This document shows, piece by piece, positions 33,898 through 42,108 of a DNA stretch of 64,000 nucleotides. This DNA comes from Commensalibacter intestini A911. Lineage in GTDB: Bacteria > Pseudomonadota > Alphaproteobacteria > Acetobacterales > Acetobacteraceae. The notes under the pieces are model-generated. The model saw only the letters and a list, made by a program, of their open reading frames with translations. It was not told where the DNA came from and did no database searches. Positions within the stretch are counted from its first letter, which is position 1. Each line of letters starts with the position of its first letter. Where the stretch lies: positions 1 through 64,000 of the forward strand of contig NZ_AGFR01000007.1 of assembly GCF_000231445.1 (NCBI RefSeq), read 5' to 3'. A program made the translations under genes and the position numbers.

Positions 33898-34431
33898 TTA
33901 TCTATCTTTTTCGATCGTCTGAATATTACGCTCTAGACCAGAGCGTTCAGAACGGTTTCCTTCGGCTAAATGCCCTCTATAGGCAGGAACTTTAGGATTT
34001 GTTTTTTTACGAGAGGCTGAATTCTGTATAATCTCAATCCGTCGAACCTTCATTTCTGGCTGAGGTCGCCGAATATCAATATGTAACAATCCATTATCCA
34101 ACCAAGCACTTTCAACATCTATGCCTTCTGCTAAAACAAAGGCACGTTGAAATTGTCTAGCTGCAATCCCACGATATAAAAACACGCGTTCCTGTGTAGT
34201 ATCCTCACACTGACGCCCACGAATAACCAATTGGTTATCTTCTTGAGTAATTTGCAGGTCTTCCATCATAAAACCAGCAACAGCCAATGTGATACGCAAG
34301 CTTGAAGAATCAAGTTGCTCAATATTATATGGCGGATATCCATCCGATGTAGATTTTGCCGCACGTTCTAAAATTTGTTCCAAATGGTCAAAGCCCAGGA
34401 ACATAGGCGATGTAAAAAGCCTTCCTGACAT
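33898..34431 (-). CDS. hsp20: Hsp20/IbpA-type small heat-shock protein
   Basis: 177 residues. ATP-independent holdase chaperone. The N-terminus FTSPMFLGFDHLEQILERAAK and YPPYNIEQLDSSSLRITLAVAGF match IbpA-like proteins, followed by the alpha-crystallin domain (about 40-130) with LAEGIDVESAWLDNGLLHIDI. The basic tail after residue 135 is longer than in E. coli IbpA and lacks a clear IXI motif near the end. The ATG at 34431 is preceded by AAGGAGGAGG. An RpoH-like promoter and a possible ribosome-binding-site-masking helix lie upstream. Confidence 0.93.
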   Translation of the reverse strand: MSGRLFTSPMFLGFDHLEQILERAAKSTSDGYPPYNIEQLDSSSLRITLAVAGFMMEDLQITQEDNQLVIRGRQCEDTTQERVFLYRGIAARQFQRAFVLAEGIDVESAWLDNGLLHIDIRRPQPEMKVRRIEIIQNSASRKKTNPKVPAYRGHLAEGNRSERSGLERNIQTIEKDR

Positions 34432-34436
34432 GAAGA

Positions 34437-34462
34437 GCCTCCTCCTTTATGATGAGCGAGAC
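34437..34462 (-). promoter_or_regulatory. possible RNA thermometer masking the hsp20 ribosome-binding site
   Basis: On the mRNA, GUCUCGCUC (complement of 34454-34462) can pair imperfectly with GGAGGAGGC (complement of 34437-34445), which is the ribosome-binding site. Seven pairs form, two of them G-U, with two internal mismatches and an 8-base loop. Weak mismatched pairing over this site is how ROSE-type thermometers of alphaproteobacterial small heat-shock genes work; this is inference. Confidence 0.4.
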
Positions 34463-34495
34463 GTAAAATAAGCCCACAATGGCACTTACCTACTT

Positions 34496-34527
34496 TATAA
34501 TATGGGAAAATTACCCTAATATGCAAG
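34496..34527 (-). promoter_or_regulatory. RpoH (sigma-32) type promoter of hsp20
   Basis: On the minus strand CTTGCAT (complement of 34521-34527) and CCCATATTA (within complement of 34496-34506) are separated by 14 bases. This matches the sigma-32 pattern CTTG..., then CCCATNT. It lies about 65 bases upstream of the hsp20 start, ahead of a heat-shock gene, which supports the call. Confidence 0.72.
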
Positions 34528-34636
34528 TCTATCCTGTAAAATTATGATTTATCATTATGGCAAAATATTGTAATACTAGTAGTTTATTATATATAAAACG
34601 TACACAAACACCTATTATAACGGCATAAAACTCAAC

Positions 34637-35173
34637 ATGAATACCGAAACACAAACTCCTAAAATTTTACCTATTTTGGTTGCAACCGATCCTTTTTTGC
34701 GTAAAAAATCAAAATTAGTCGAAGAAAAAGACCTTGAAGAAATCAGAAAAATTATACCGGTCATGTTTGACACCATGTATGATGCCAATGGTATTGGACT
34801 TGCTGCGCCACAAGTTGGAATCCCATTACGCTTTTTCATTATGGATTTAGCCAAAAAAGAAGGCGAAAAAGAGCAATATATCATTCTAAACCCTGAGATT
34901 ATCGAAGAATCAGAAGAATGCACAGAAGACAGAGAAGGCTGTTTGTCTGTTCCAGAACAATATTCTGAAGTTATTCGTCCAGAAAAAATCAAAGTCCGCT
35001 ATATGGATTTAGATGGCAAACAACAGGAAATGGAAGCTGATGATTTATTAGCTAGATGTATCCAACATGAAACTGATCACTTAGATGGTATTTTATTTAT
35101 TGATCATATTTCCTCACTGAAACGCAATATGATTATGCGTAAAGTAATCAAAGAACAAAAAAGACATCGTTAA
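34637..35173 (+). CDS. def: peptide deformylase
   Basis: 178 residues. It removes the formyl group from the N-terminal methionine of new proteins. All three motifs are present: GIGLAAPQ at 52-59, EGCLSVP with metal ligand C102, and QHETDHLDG with H144, E145 and H148. The loop EEYSE-like EQYSEVIRP is normal. No strong ribosome-binding site precedes the ATG. It starts the def-fmt-truA cluster; fmt puts on the formyl group that def later removes. Confidence 0.97.
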   Translation: MNTETQTPKILPILVATDPFLRKKSKLVEEKDLEEIRKIIPVMFDTMYDANGIGLAAPQVGIPLRFFIMDLAKKEGEKEQYIILNPEIIEESEECTEDREGCLSVPEQYSEVIRPEKIKVRYMDLDGKQQEMEADDLLARCIQHETDHLDGILFIDHISSLKRNMIMRKVIKEQKRHR

Positions 35174-35204
35174 TTCTGTTGATTATGCATTAAGGAAACT
35201 GAAA

Positions 35205-36140
35205 ATGCGCATTGCTTTTATGGGAACGCCTGATTTTGCGGTTCCTGCCCTGCATGCTTTACATCAAGCAGGTCATGAAATTGTTGCTGTTTATTGCCAA
35301 CCTGCACGTCCTGCCGGCAGAGGTCGTAAGATCCGTCCTTGTGCTATCCAAGAGGCTGCTGAGGTATTAAATATCCCTGTTTATGCGCCAATTAAGTTAA
35401 AAAAACATCCTGAAGAATTCGAAAAATTCAAAGCATTAAACCTTGATGTCGCTGTGGTTGCAGCTTATGGGTTAATCCTCCCTGCTGAGATGCTGAATGC
35501 CCCTAAATTAGGCTGTCTAAATATTCATGCTAGCCTTTTACCACGCTGGCGAGGTGCATCTCCTATTCAAAGTTCGATCTGGGCTGGGGATGCACAGTCA
35601 GGGGTCAGTATCATGAAGATGGATATCGGATTAGATACAGGAGATGTCTATCTCGAAGGTGCTGTACCGATTACATTACTAACAACTGCTCAATCTTTGC
35701 ATGATGATCTCTCTGCTTTAGGAGGAAAACTCATCGTTCAAACTTTGAATGATCTGGCTAATAATCCTTCTCTAACTCCAACACCTCAGCCTGAAGATGG
35801 TGTAATCTATGCACGTCAATTAACCAAAGAAGACGGAAAAATTGACTGGGCTTTAAGTGCCAAAGAAATAGATCAGCAAATACGTGCATTAACACCATGG
35901 CCTGGCACCTATACGAGTTTGGAAGGAAATCTGCTTAAAATTACCAAAGCAGCAATTAGCAAAGAAAAAAACACTTCTGTTGCTGGCACAGTTACACAAT
36001 CCTCAAACAGTTTAACTATCACTTGCGGAGATCATCACACAATAGAGCTCTTAGAAGTGCAACTCGCTGGTAAAAAAGCAATGTCTGTGCAAGATTTCCT
36101 CCGAGGAAACTCCATAAATTCTGGCACTATTCTGGGCTGA
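35205..36140 (+). CDS. fmt: methionyl-tRNA formyltransferase
   Basis: 311 residues. It formylates initiator Met-tRNA using 10-formyltetrahydrofolate. The start MRIAFMGTPDFAVPAL is the family signature; AAYGLILPAEML and NIHASLLPRWRGASPIQ hold the catalytic Asn and His; DTGDVY follows. The C-terminal OB-like domain for tRNA binding spans about 205-311. It follows def by 31 bases and overlaps truA (TGATG), so def, fmt and truA are probably cotranscribed. An AAGGAA lies before the start. Confidence 0.97.
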   Translation: MRIAFMGTPDFAVPALHALHQAGHEIVAVYCQPARPAGRGRKIRPCAIQEAAEVLNIPVYAPIKLKKHPEEFEKFKALNLDVAVVAAYGLILPAEMLNAPKLGCLNIHASLLPRWRGASPIQSSIWAGDAQSGVSIMKMDIGLDTGDVYLEGAVPITLLTTAQSLHDDLSALGGKLIVQTLNDLANNPSLTPTPQPEDGVIYARQLTKEDGKIDWALSAKEIDQQIRALTPWPGTYTSLEGNLLKITKAAISKEKNTSVAGTVTQSSNSLTITCGDHHTIELLEVQLAGKKAMSVQDFLRGNSINSGTILG

Positions 36141-36922
36141 TGATGACAATAGATATTCAAAGATGGGCTGTCAAAATTGAATATGACGGCACAGGGCTAG
36201 TCGGTTGGCAACGGCAGAAAGAAGGTCTTTCTGTTCAACAAATCCTTGAAGAAGCTGCTGAAAAACTTTGTAATAACAATTTCAAAGTCAGCAGTATTAC
36301 GGCTGGTCGTACGGATTCTGGTGTGCACGCAATAGGACAAGTCGCTCACTTAGACTTTCCTGCCCATATGTCTTTAACTGCAAAGAAAATATGTGATGGA
36401 TTAAACCATTATATGAAACCGCATGCTATTGCTATTTTACAAGCCGCACCAGTTGATCTGGAGTGGAGCGCACGCTTTACGGCAACACAGCGTAAATATA
36501 AATACGTTATTTTAAACCGTAGCAGTAGACCTGCTTTGAATGAAAACTATGTCTGGCATGTCCGTAAACCTTTAGATATCGATAAAATGTACAGAGCTGC
36601 TCAACGTTTATTAGGTCTACATGATTTTACATCATATAGAGCAACGGCTTGCCAAGCCCACTCGCCTATTCGTGAACTCGATCGTTTTGATATTTATAAA
36701 GAGGGTGACCTCATCTACTTCATTCCTGAAGCACGCTCATTCTTGCATCATCAGGTCAGAAATATGGTAGGCACTTTAAAAATGATTGGCGATGGTTATT
36801 GGCCAGAAGAACAAGCCTATACAATCCTTCAAGCAAAAGATCGCAAAGCTGCTGGCATTAAAGCTCCTGCTACGGGGTTATTCTTAACGGAAGTCATTTA
36901 CCCAATAGATCCATTTCAATAA
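36140..36922 (+). CDS. truA: tRNA pseudouridine(38-40) synthase TruA
   Basis: 260 residues, starting at the ATG overlapping the fmt stop, or at the second ATG (36143). It makes pseudouridine at positions 38-40 of the tRNA anticodon arm. The catalytic Asp is in ITAGRTDSGVHAIGQV; IEYDGTGLVGWQRQ near the start and RSFLHHQVRNMVGTL near the end are typical. No terminator was seen after it; the frameshifted gene starts 70 bases downstream. Confidence 0.96.
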   Translation: MMTIDIQRWAVKIEYDGTGLVGWQRQKEGLSVQQILEEAAEKLCNNNFKVSSITAGRTDSGVHAIGQVAHLDFPAHMSLTAKKICDGLNHYMKPHAIAILQAAPVDLEWSARFTATQRKYKYVILNRSSRPALNENYVWHVRKPLDIDKMYRAAQRLLGLHDFTSYRATACQAHSPIRELDRFDIYKEGDLIYFIPEARSFLHHQVRNMVGTLKMIGDGYWPEEQAYTILQAKDRKAAGIKAPATGLFLTEVIYPIDPFQ

Positions 36923-36992
36923 AAACGTTGTAATTATAAAACATTTATATATAAATTAATAACCTTAACAAATAAAAATCAAAGATGTTTAT

Positions 36993-37277
36993 ATGAGGAT
37001 TAATAACTATAGTGATTTCAAAAAAGCAATTAAAGAAACACCTGAAAATTTCTATATTATCCATTATTCATGTGAAGGTTTAAATGATAGAAATAAGGAG
37101 CAGTCTCCTAGAATTACATCAATCGCTATTATGCACTATCAAACAGGCCAAACAACTAGTTTTTCAACACATATGGAAGCAGAAATACTTCATATTCCAC
37201 GGAATAAAGTTTCTGATCAATTTGATGAGGTTGAAAAAGCAATATTAAAAAATTCTATAGATTTATTCAAGATTTAA
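36993..37277 (+). CDS. N-terminal part of an unrecognised protein split by a frameshift
   Basis: 94 residues, ending soon after an A run at 37247-37252. The reading frame continues in the -1 frame into 37304-37771: from AAT at 37251 a -1 step reads FYRFIQDLKGKYWIHW, a natural continuation, giving about 259 residues in total. A seventh A would also restore the frame. Text such as FYIIHYSCEGLNDRNKEQSPRITSIAIMHY looks like real, structured protein rather than chance, but I cannot name a family. Upstream is truA; no ribosome-binding site is strong. AT-rich codon use suggests an accessory gene. Confidence 0.65.
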   Translation: MRINNYSDFKKAIKETPENFYIIHYSCEGLNDRNKEQSPRITSIAIMHYQTGQTTSFSTHMEAEILHIPRNKVSDQFDEVEKAILKNSIDLFKI

Positions 37278-37303
37278 AAGGAAAATACTGGATTCACTGG
37301 AAT

Positions 37304-37771
37304 ATGAAAAATGCAACATATGGATTTCAACACATTGAACATCGATATAGTGTATTATTTCAGCAAGAAATTCCTACCAAAATTGATATTGAAAATCGTA
37401 TAAATATACATGATTTATTAACTGAAAAATATGGCGGAGACTATGCAAACGAACCATATATGGTCAATTTGATGGACATTAATAACGGTAAAAGAAGAGA
37501 TTTTTTAACTGGCAAAGAAGAAGTTGAGGCTTTTCAAAAAAAAGATTTTTTTGCTATGCATAATTCAACTTTATGTAAAGTAAAATTTTTTCAATATGTA
37601 ATTAAGCAAATGCTTGCCAATAAATTAATCGTAACATCAAAATTATGGAGTATATGGTTAGACAAATTATTTGAAAGCCGATGTAATAAATTAATAGCCT
37701 TAATATCAGGTTTCTTGGCAATTTTTGGTTTCTCATGTACAATAATAACTTATCTAATTACAATTACTTAA
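37304..37771 (+). CDS. C-terminal part of the unrecognised frameshifted protein
   Basis: 155 residues from the first ATG of this frame, but the frame is open and protein-like back to 37253, so this ATG is probably not a true start. It contains GFQHIEHRYSVLF, then DLLTEKYGGDYANEPYMVNLMDINNGKRRDFLTGKEEVEAFQ and KLFESRCNK, ending in one membrane helix (about 135-153, LIALISGFLAIFGFSCTIITYL). The soluble part followed by a tail helix would place the protein at a membrane. Function unknown. The 3' end overlaps the convergent membrane-protein gene by 8 bases. Confidence 0.65.
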   Translation: MKNATYGFQHIEHRYSVLFQQEIPTKIDIENRINIHDLLTEKYGGDYANEPYMVNLMDINNGKRRDFLTGKEEVEAFQKKDFFAMHNSTLCKVKFFQYVIKQMLANKLIVTSKLWSIWLDKLFESRCNKLIALISGFLAIFGFSCTIITYLITIT

Positions 37772-38384
37772 TAGACTTAGCTTGTTCGATTTGTTGCTGT
37801 AATTCTTGTGCCATTTGCGTCATATAACCGTAATTACAAGCAACAAAAACACCATAAATCACCATGCTAGCGATAATTAATGCCACCACAACAACAATAG
37901 ATTTTTGTGTTGTGGTTTGTAATCCGACTTTAATAACGAACCAATTTAACCATAGGCTGTAAGCAAAATATAAAACACTTACCAGTCCAAATAAGCCCAT
38001 AAAAATATTTGGATACCCAGATAAAAATAGCCCCGCAATCATAAAGAATAAAATACAATCGATAATTGGAACCCAAAAACACCACAAGACAGCAACAGTT
38101 GTTTGTTTCCAAGCCGTCTCTCTTTTCCATAGGCTAGCAAACAAATGAATAACAGTAACAGTTACCAATAAACAGCAAATTTTGACTAAAAACATAGATA
38201 TGCTGATACGCACAAGATGCATATCTTTGAAATTTGCAAAAAGAGGTAAAAGGTTCCCAACAACTGCCAACGCAATCCAAGGAGCCAACGCACTTAAAAG
38301 AGAATCAGAAGTATTAGAGAACTCATGAATACCTTCACGTTTTCCTCTACCTAACATAAACATTCCACGAATAGTGCTTTTCAC
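37764..38384 (-). CDS. integral membrane protein, possibly Yip1-like
   Basis: 206 residues with about five membrane helices (from roughly 33, 60, 95, 125 and 163). The arrangement of a short polar N-terminus and five helices resembles Yip1-domain bacterial proteins, but no motif proves it. It is the last gene of the minus-strand run after dapE, 33 bases downstream, so probably cotranscribed with dapD-dapE. Function unknown. Confidence 0.6.
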   Translation of the reverse strand: MKSTIRGMFMLGRGKREGIHEFSNTSDSLLSALAPWIALAVVGNLLPLFANFKDMHLVRISISMFLVKICCLLVTVTVIHLFASLWKRETAWKQTTVAVLWCFWVPIIDCILFFMIAGLFLSGYPNIFMGLFGLVSVLYFAYSLWLNWFVIKVGLQTTTQKSIVVVVALIIASMVIYGVFVACNYGYMTQMAQELQQQIEQAKSIK

Positions 38385-38417
38385 TTTTGCCCTCTTGATC
38401 TTTTATCTATCAGGTTA

Positions 38418-39551
38418 TTATTCAAATAATGCGTCAATGACATTCAAGTAAATTGTACTTAACTGTTTTAAATCATGAATGGATACTGCTTCATTGACTT
38501 TATGCATTGTTTGCCCTACCAGCCCAAATTCTGCAACTGCACAATATTGTGAGATAAACCGTGCATCCGAAGTCCCACCACCTGTATCTAAACGAGGTTT
38601 TACTTCATTAACTGAGTAAATCGCTTCACAAAGTGCCCTGACTTCTTTTCCTGGCTCTGTTAAAAAAGCCTCACCAGACACTGCAATATCAATCTTGCAA
38701 TGCTCTGCAACACGATGACATTGGGTAGCAATCCATCCCTTTAAAGCAGTCCCTGTATGCAGATTATTAAAGCGGATATTAACACGTGCCGTTGCCGTTG
38801 CAGGAATTAAGTTTGTAACAACATTGCCGACATCAATACTGGTAACTTGAACAGAAGATGGTTGAAACCATTCATTCCCATTATCCAATACAGGTTGGGT
38901 TAATGAGGTTAAAATTGTCATTAATTTATGAATGGGATTATCTGCCAAATGAGGATAAGCCACATGTCCTTGCGTGCCTTCGACCTCAATAACCGCATTC
39001 AAACTGCCTCTACGGCCAATTTTAATCACGTCCCCAAGGGTTTGTGCCGAAGTAGGCTCTCCCACCAAACAAAAATCAGGGATATGGTTATGCGCTTGCA
39101 TCCATTCCAGCACTTTGACCGTACCATTAATACCAGGGCCTTCTTCGTCACCTGTAATTAAAAAACTCAAAGAGCCAGTAAAATTATTTTTCTTAGATAA
39201 AAAATCCTCAACCGCAGATACAAAAGCAGCAATGCCACCTTTCATATCACAAGCACCACGACCATAAATAACATCGTCTATGATATCAGCTGAAAAAGGA
39301 TCATTATCCCAAGAGCTTTTTCCTGCAGGCACAACATCGGTATGACCTGCAAAACAAAAATGAGGATGACCAGTGCCATAACGCGCAAAGAAATTAAGAA
39401 TACGATCTTCCCCTTCACCATAAGGAAGGTCAGTAATCTCGAATCCTAATTTCTTTAATCGTGCCTTTAATACAGCTTGAGCACCAGCATCTTCTGGGGT
39501 AACCGATGGACAACGAATCAGTTCTTGTAATAAGGAAACAGGATCGCTCAT
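38418..39551 (-). CDS. dapE: succinyl-diaminopimelate desuccinylase
   Basis: 377 residues. A dinuclear zinc M20 hydrolase that removes succinate from N-succinyl-LL-diaminopimelate in lysine and peptidoglycan synthesis. Metal and catalytic residues are H70 and D72 (CFAGHTDVVP), D102 (GRGACDMKGG) and the glutamates E136/E137 (LITGDEEGPG); the dimerisation domain and GGGTSDARF follow. It lies 32 bases after dapD, two steps earlier in the same pathway. lysA (18161-19501) completes the pathway in this window. Confidence 0.97.
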   Translation of the reverse strand: MSDPVSLLQELIRCPSVTPEDAGAQAVLKARLKKLGFEITDLPYGEGEDRILNFFARYGTGHPHFCFAGHTDVVPAGKSSWDNDPFSADIIDDVIYGRGACDMKGGIAAFVSAVEDFLSKKNNFTGSLSFLITGDEEGPGINGTVKVLEWMQAHNHIPDFCLVGEPTSAQTLGDVIKIGRRGSLNAVIEVEGTQGHVAYPHLADNPIHKLMTILTSLTQPVLDNGNEWFQPSSVQVTSIDVGNVVTNLIPATATARVNIRFNNLHTGTALKGWIATQCHRVAEHCKIDIAVSGEAFLTEPGKEVRALCEAIYSVNEVKPRLDTGGGTSDARFISQYCAVAEFGLVGQTMHKVNEAVSIHDLKQLSTIYLNVIDALFE

Positions 39552-39583
39552 AATGTGATTACCCCTTTATCAATCTTTATAAA

Positions 39584-40432
39584 TTAGCTTCTTAGCAAGT
39601 CATTAATCGATGTTTTAGAACGAGTACGTTCGTCAACACGTTTGATAATCACTGCACAAGCCAACCCTGGTAATGGGTTTCCTGTTTCGCTAGTTGCTTG
39701 TTTAGGAGGTAATGTGCCTGGAACCACCACAGAGTAAGCTGGAACACGTCCCATAAATACTTCACCTGTTACACGATCAATAATCTTGGTTGAAGCACCC
39801 AAGAATACACCCATAGATAAAACGCTGCCTTTTTCAACAACAACGCCTTCTGCAACTTCACAGCGTGCACCAATAAAGCAATTATCTTCAATAATAACAG
39901 GAGCAGCTTGTAAAGGTTCCAATACGCCACCAATTCCAACGCCACCACTGATATGACAGTTTTTACCAATTTGAGCACAGCTACCAATAGTTACCCAAGT
40001 GTCAACCATAGTGCCACTATCAACATATGCCCCAACATTCACAAAGCTAGGCATTAAAATAACGTTTGGTGCAATGAACGCAGAACGACGAACAATAGAA
40101 CCTGGAACTGCACGGAAGCCAGCTTGTGCGAATTCAGCATCGCTCCAATTTGCAAATTTCAATGGAACTTTGTCATAAGCAGGAATACCAGCTTCGCTTT
40201 TCATGCCATAATTATCATATAAACGGAAAGACAATAGAACTGCCTTTTTCAACCATTCATTAATGATCCATCCATTATCACCAGGAGTTGCCACTCGTAA
40301 CTCACCTGAATCCAACATTGATAATGCTTTTTCAACAGCATCTCGTGCTGTGCCACTGGTAGCAGGGGAAATATTAGTGCGATCTTCCCATAATTTTTCA
40401 ATTTCAGCTTGCAACATTGAATGATCTGTCAT
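39584..40432 (-). CDS. dapD: tetrahydrodipicolinate N-succinyltransferase
   Basis: 282 residues from the ATG at 40432 ([18 protein letters not shown]), with GGGAAAGAAAG just upstream; a longer frame to 40492 adds 20 unlikely residues and would run into the space after argB. It transfers succinate from succinyl-CoA to tetrahydrodipicolinate, committing to the succinylase branch of lysine synthesis. The N-terminal helical domain is followed by a left-handed beta-helix of hexapeptide repeats ([39 protein letters not shown]). Adjacent to dapE. Confidence 0.97.
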   Translation of the reverse strand: MTDHSMLQAEIEKLWEDRTNISPATSGTARDAVEKALSMLDSGELRVATPGDNGWIINEWLKKAVLLSFRLYDNYGMKSEAGIPAYDKVPLKFANWSDAEFAQAGFRAVPGSIVRRSAFIAPNVILMPSFVNVGAYVDSGTMVDTWVTIGSCAQIGKNCHISGGVGIGGVLEPLQAAPVIIEDNCFIGARCEVAEGVVVEKGSVLSMGVFLGASTKIIDRVTGEVFMGRVPAYSVVVPGTLPPKQATSETGNPLPGLACAVIIKRVDERTRSKTSINDLLRS

Positions 40433-40475
40433 TCTTTCTTTCCCTCTTTTCTTAAAATAAATCTTTAAATCGTTT

Positions 40476-41405
40476 CTAGGTGCGATTAGCACGAATAATC
40501 GTACCAGATCCCCCTTCGGTAAATAACTCTAATAAACATGCATGAGGAACACGGCCATCCATAATCACGGCTGCTTGTGCCCCAGCTTTTACTGCTTCTA
40601 AACAAGTTTCAATTTTTGGAATCATACCACCAGAAATCACACCGGTTGCAATTGCTTCTTTGGCTTCTTCTTCGGTTAATTCAGGAATTAAATTACCATC
40701 TTTATCCAAAACACCAGGAACATCTGTTAACATAAACAATCTTGATGCACGTACAGCACCTGCGATTGCACCAGCTGCAATATCTGCATTAATATTATAA
40801 GTCTGACCTTGTTTATCCATCCCAATAGGCGCCACAACAGGAATTAAGCCAGAACCTGACAGAGCATATAGAACTCTGGGATCAATACGAACAGGCTCCC
40901 CAACTAATCCTAAGTCAATGGTACGTTCTCTTTGAAGTTTTTCATCCCAAACGTGCTTAACCAACTTATGAGCTTCGATTAATCCGCCATCCTTACCAGA
41001 AATCCCAACAGCCAAAGCACCTGCTTGATTAATCAAGGTTGCAACTTGCTTATTAACCGTTCCTGCTAAAACCATTTCAATCACATCGATAATTGCTGCA
41101 TTCGTAACGCGCAATCCATCAATAAAAGTGGTTTCAACATCCATACGCTCAAGCATATTATTAATTTGAGGGCCACCACCATGTACAACAATAGGGTTAA
41201 TTCCCACTTGTTTTAACAAAGCGACATCATTCCCAAACGCATTAGAAAGACCATTATCAACCATTGCATGGCCACCATATTTTACAACAATCGTATCGCC
41301 TGTATAACGTCGCAAATAAGGCAAAGCGCGAGCAAGTACACTGGCCTGTTCATGAGCCTCTTTTGCTGCCTTTTTTACAGAATCTAATGATTTTTGTTTG
41401 GTCAT
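40476..41405 (-). CDS. argB: acetylglutamate kinase
   Basis: 309 residues. It phosphorylates N-acetylglutamate, the second step of arginine synthesis. The start of the core, [15 protein letters not shown], binds ATP phosphate; [13 protein letters not shown] binds acetylglutamate; [14 protein letters not shown] and [10 protein letters not shown] are family motifs. The N-terminal helix (about 20-30 residues) is present, as in arginine-inhibited hexameric forms, so feedback inhibition is plausible. In a run with engB upstream and dapD downstream. Confidence 0.97.
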   Translation of the reverse strand: MTKQKSLDSVKKAAKEAHEQASVLARALPYLRRYTGDTIVVKYGGHAMVDNGLSNAFGNDVALLKQVGINPIVVHGGGPQINNMLERMDVETTFIDGLRVTNAAIIDVIEMVLAGTVNKQVATLINQAGALAVGISGKDGGLIEAHKLVKHVWDEKLQRERTIDLGLVGEPVRIDPRVLYALSGSGLIPVVAPIGMDKQGQTYNINADIAAGAIAGAVRASRLFMLTDVPGVLDKDGNLIPELTEEEAKEAIATGVISGGMIPKIETCLEAVKAGAQAAVIMDGRVPHACLLELFTEGGSGTIIRANRT

Positions 41406-41442
41406 AACTTTATAATCCTAATGATCCCTAGACATGGTCAAT

Positions 41443-42105
41443 TTAATCGGTAATTAATCTTACTAAATCTGCTCTCAAATCCTCAATACCAATATTCTTT
41501 TGGCTACTCGTCACACGAATATGAGGGTAAGCAGCAGTATGAGACTTAATCACTTCTAAAATTTCCTGCTGTTTCTTTTCTAACTTTGCTGCAGAAAGCT
41601 GATCTGCTTTCGTTAACACAATCTGAAAAGTCACTGCAGCACGATCTAATAAATCCATAATATTATGATCGCTTTGTTTTAATTCTATTCTAGCATCAAG
41701 TAACAACATAACACGCAATAAAGTGGGTCTACCTCGTAAAAAGGCAAACATCATTTTTTGCCAATCACTTTTTACATCTTTAGATGCTTTTGCATAACCA
41801 TAGCCTGGCATATCAACAAAAACGAGTTTTTCACCAATATTAAAAAAGTTTAACTGTTTCGTACGTCCAGGTTCAGAAGATGCTCTGGCCAGCATTTTAC
41901 GACCGGTAATCGCATTAATTAGGCTGGACTTTCCAACATTGGAACGCCCAGCAAAAGCAACCTCTGGTAAAGTTGCAGGCTCGAGCTGATTTAAACGCTG
42001 AGCACCAAAGAAAAACTTGGTTTCCTGAGCGAATAAAACTCGCCCAGCTTCTAGCAATCTTTGGTAATCAGCATCATCAGCTGATGGTGGTAATAATTCG
42101 GCCAC
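41443..42105 (-). CDS. engB: ribosome biogenesis GTPase EngB/YsxC
   Basis: 220 residues. GTPase required for 50S ribosomal subunit assembly. G1 motif GRSNVGKSS begins at G53; G2 region GRTKQLNFF, G3 DMPGYGYAKAS, and G4 TKADQLS are present. It starts 3 bases after the yidC stop, so expression is probably coupled. The yidC-engB-argB order is conserved in alphaproteobacteria. Confidence 0.97.
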   Translation of the reverse strand: MAELLPPSADDADYQRLLEAGRVLFAQETKFFFGAQRLNQLEPATLPEVAFAGRSNVGKSSLINAITGRKMLARASSEPGRTKQLNFFNIGEKLVFVDMPGYGYAKASKDVKSDWQKMMFAFLRGRPTLLRVMLLLDARIELKQSDHNIMDLLDRAAVTFQIVLTKADQLSAAKLEKKQQEILEVIKSHTAAYPHIRVTSSQKNIGIEDLRADLVRLITD

Positions 42106-42108
42106 AAT

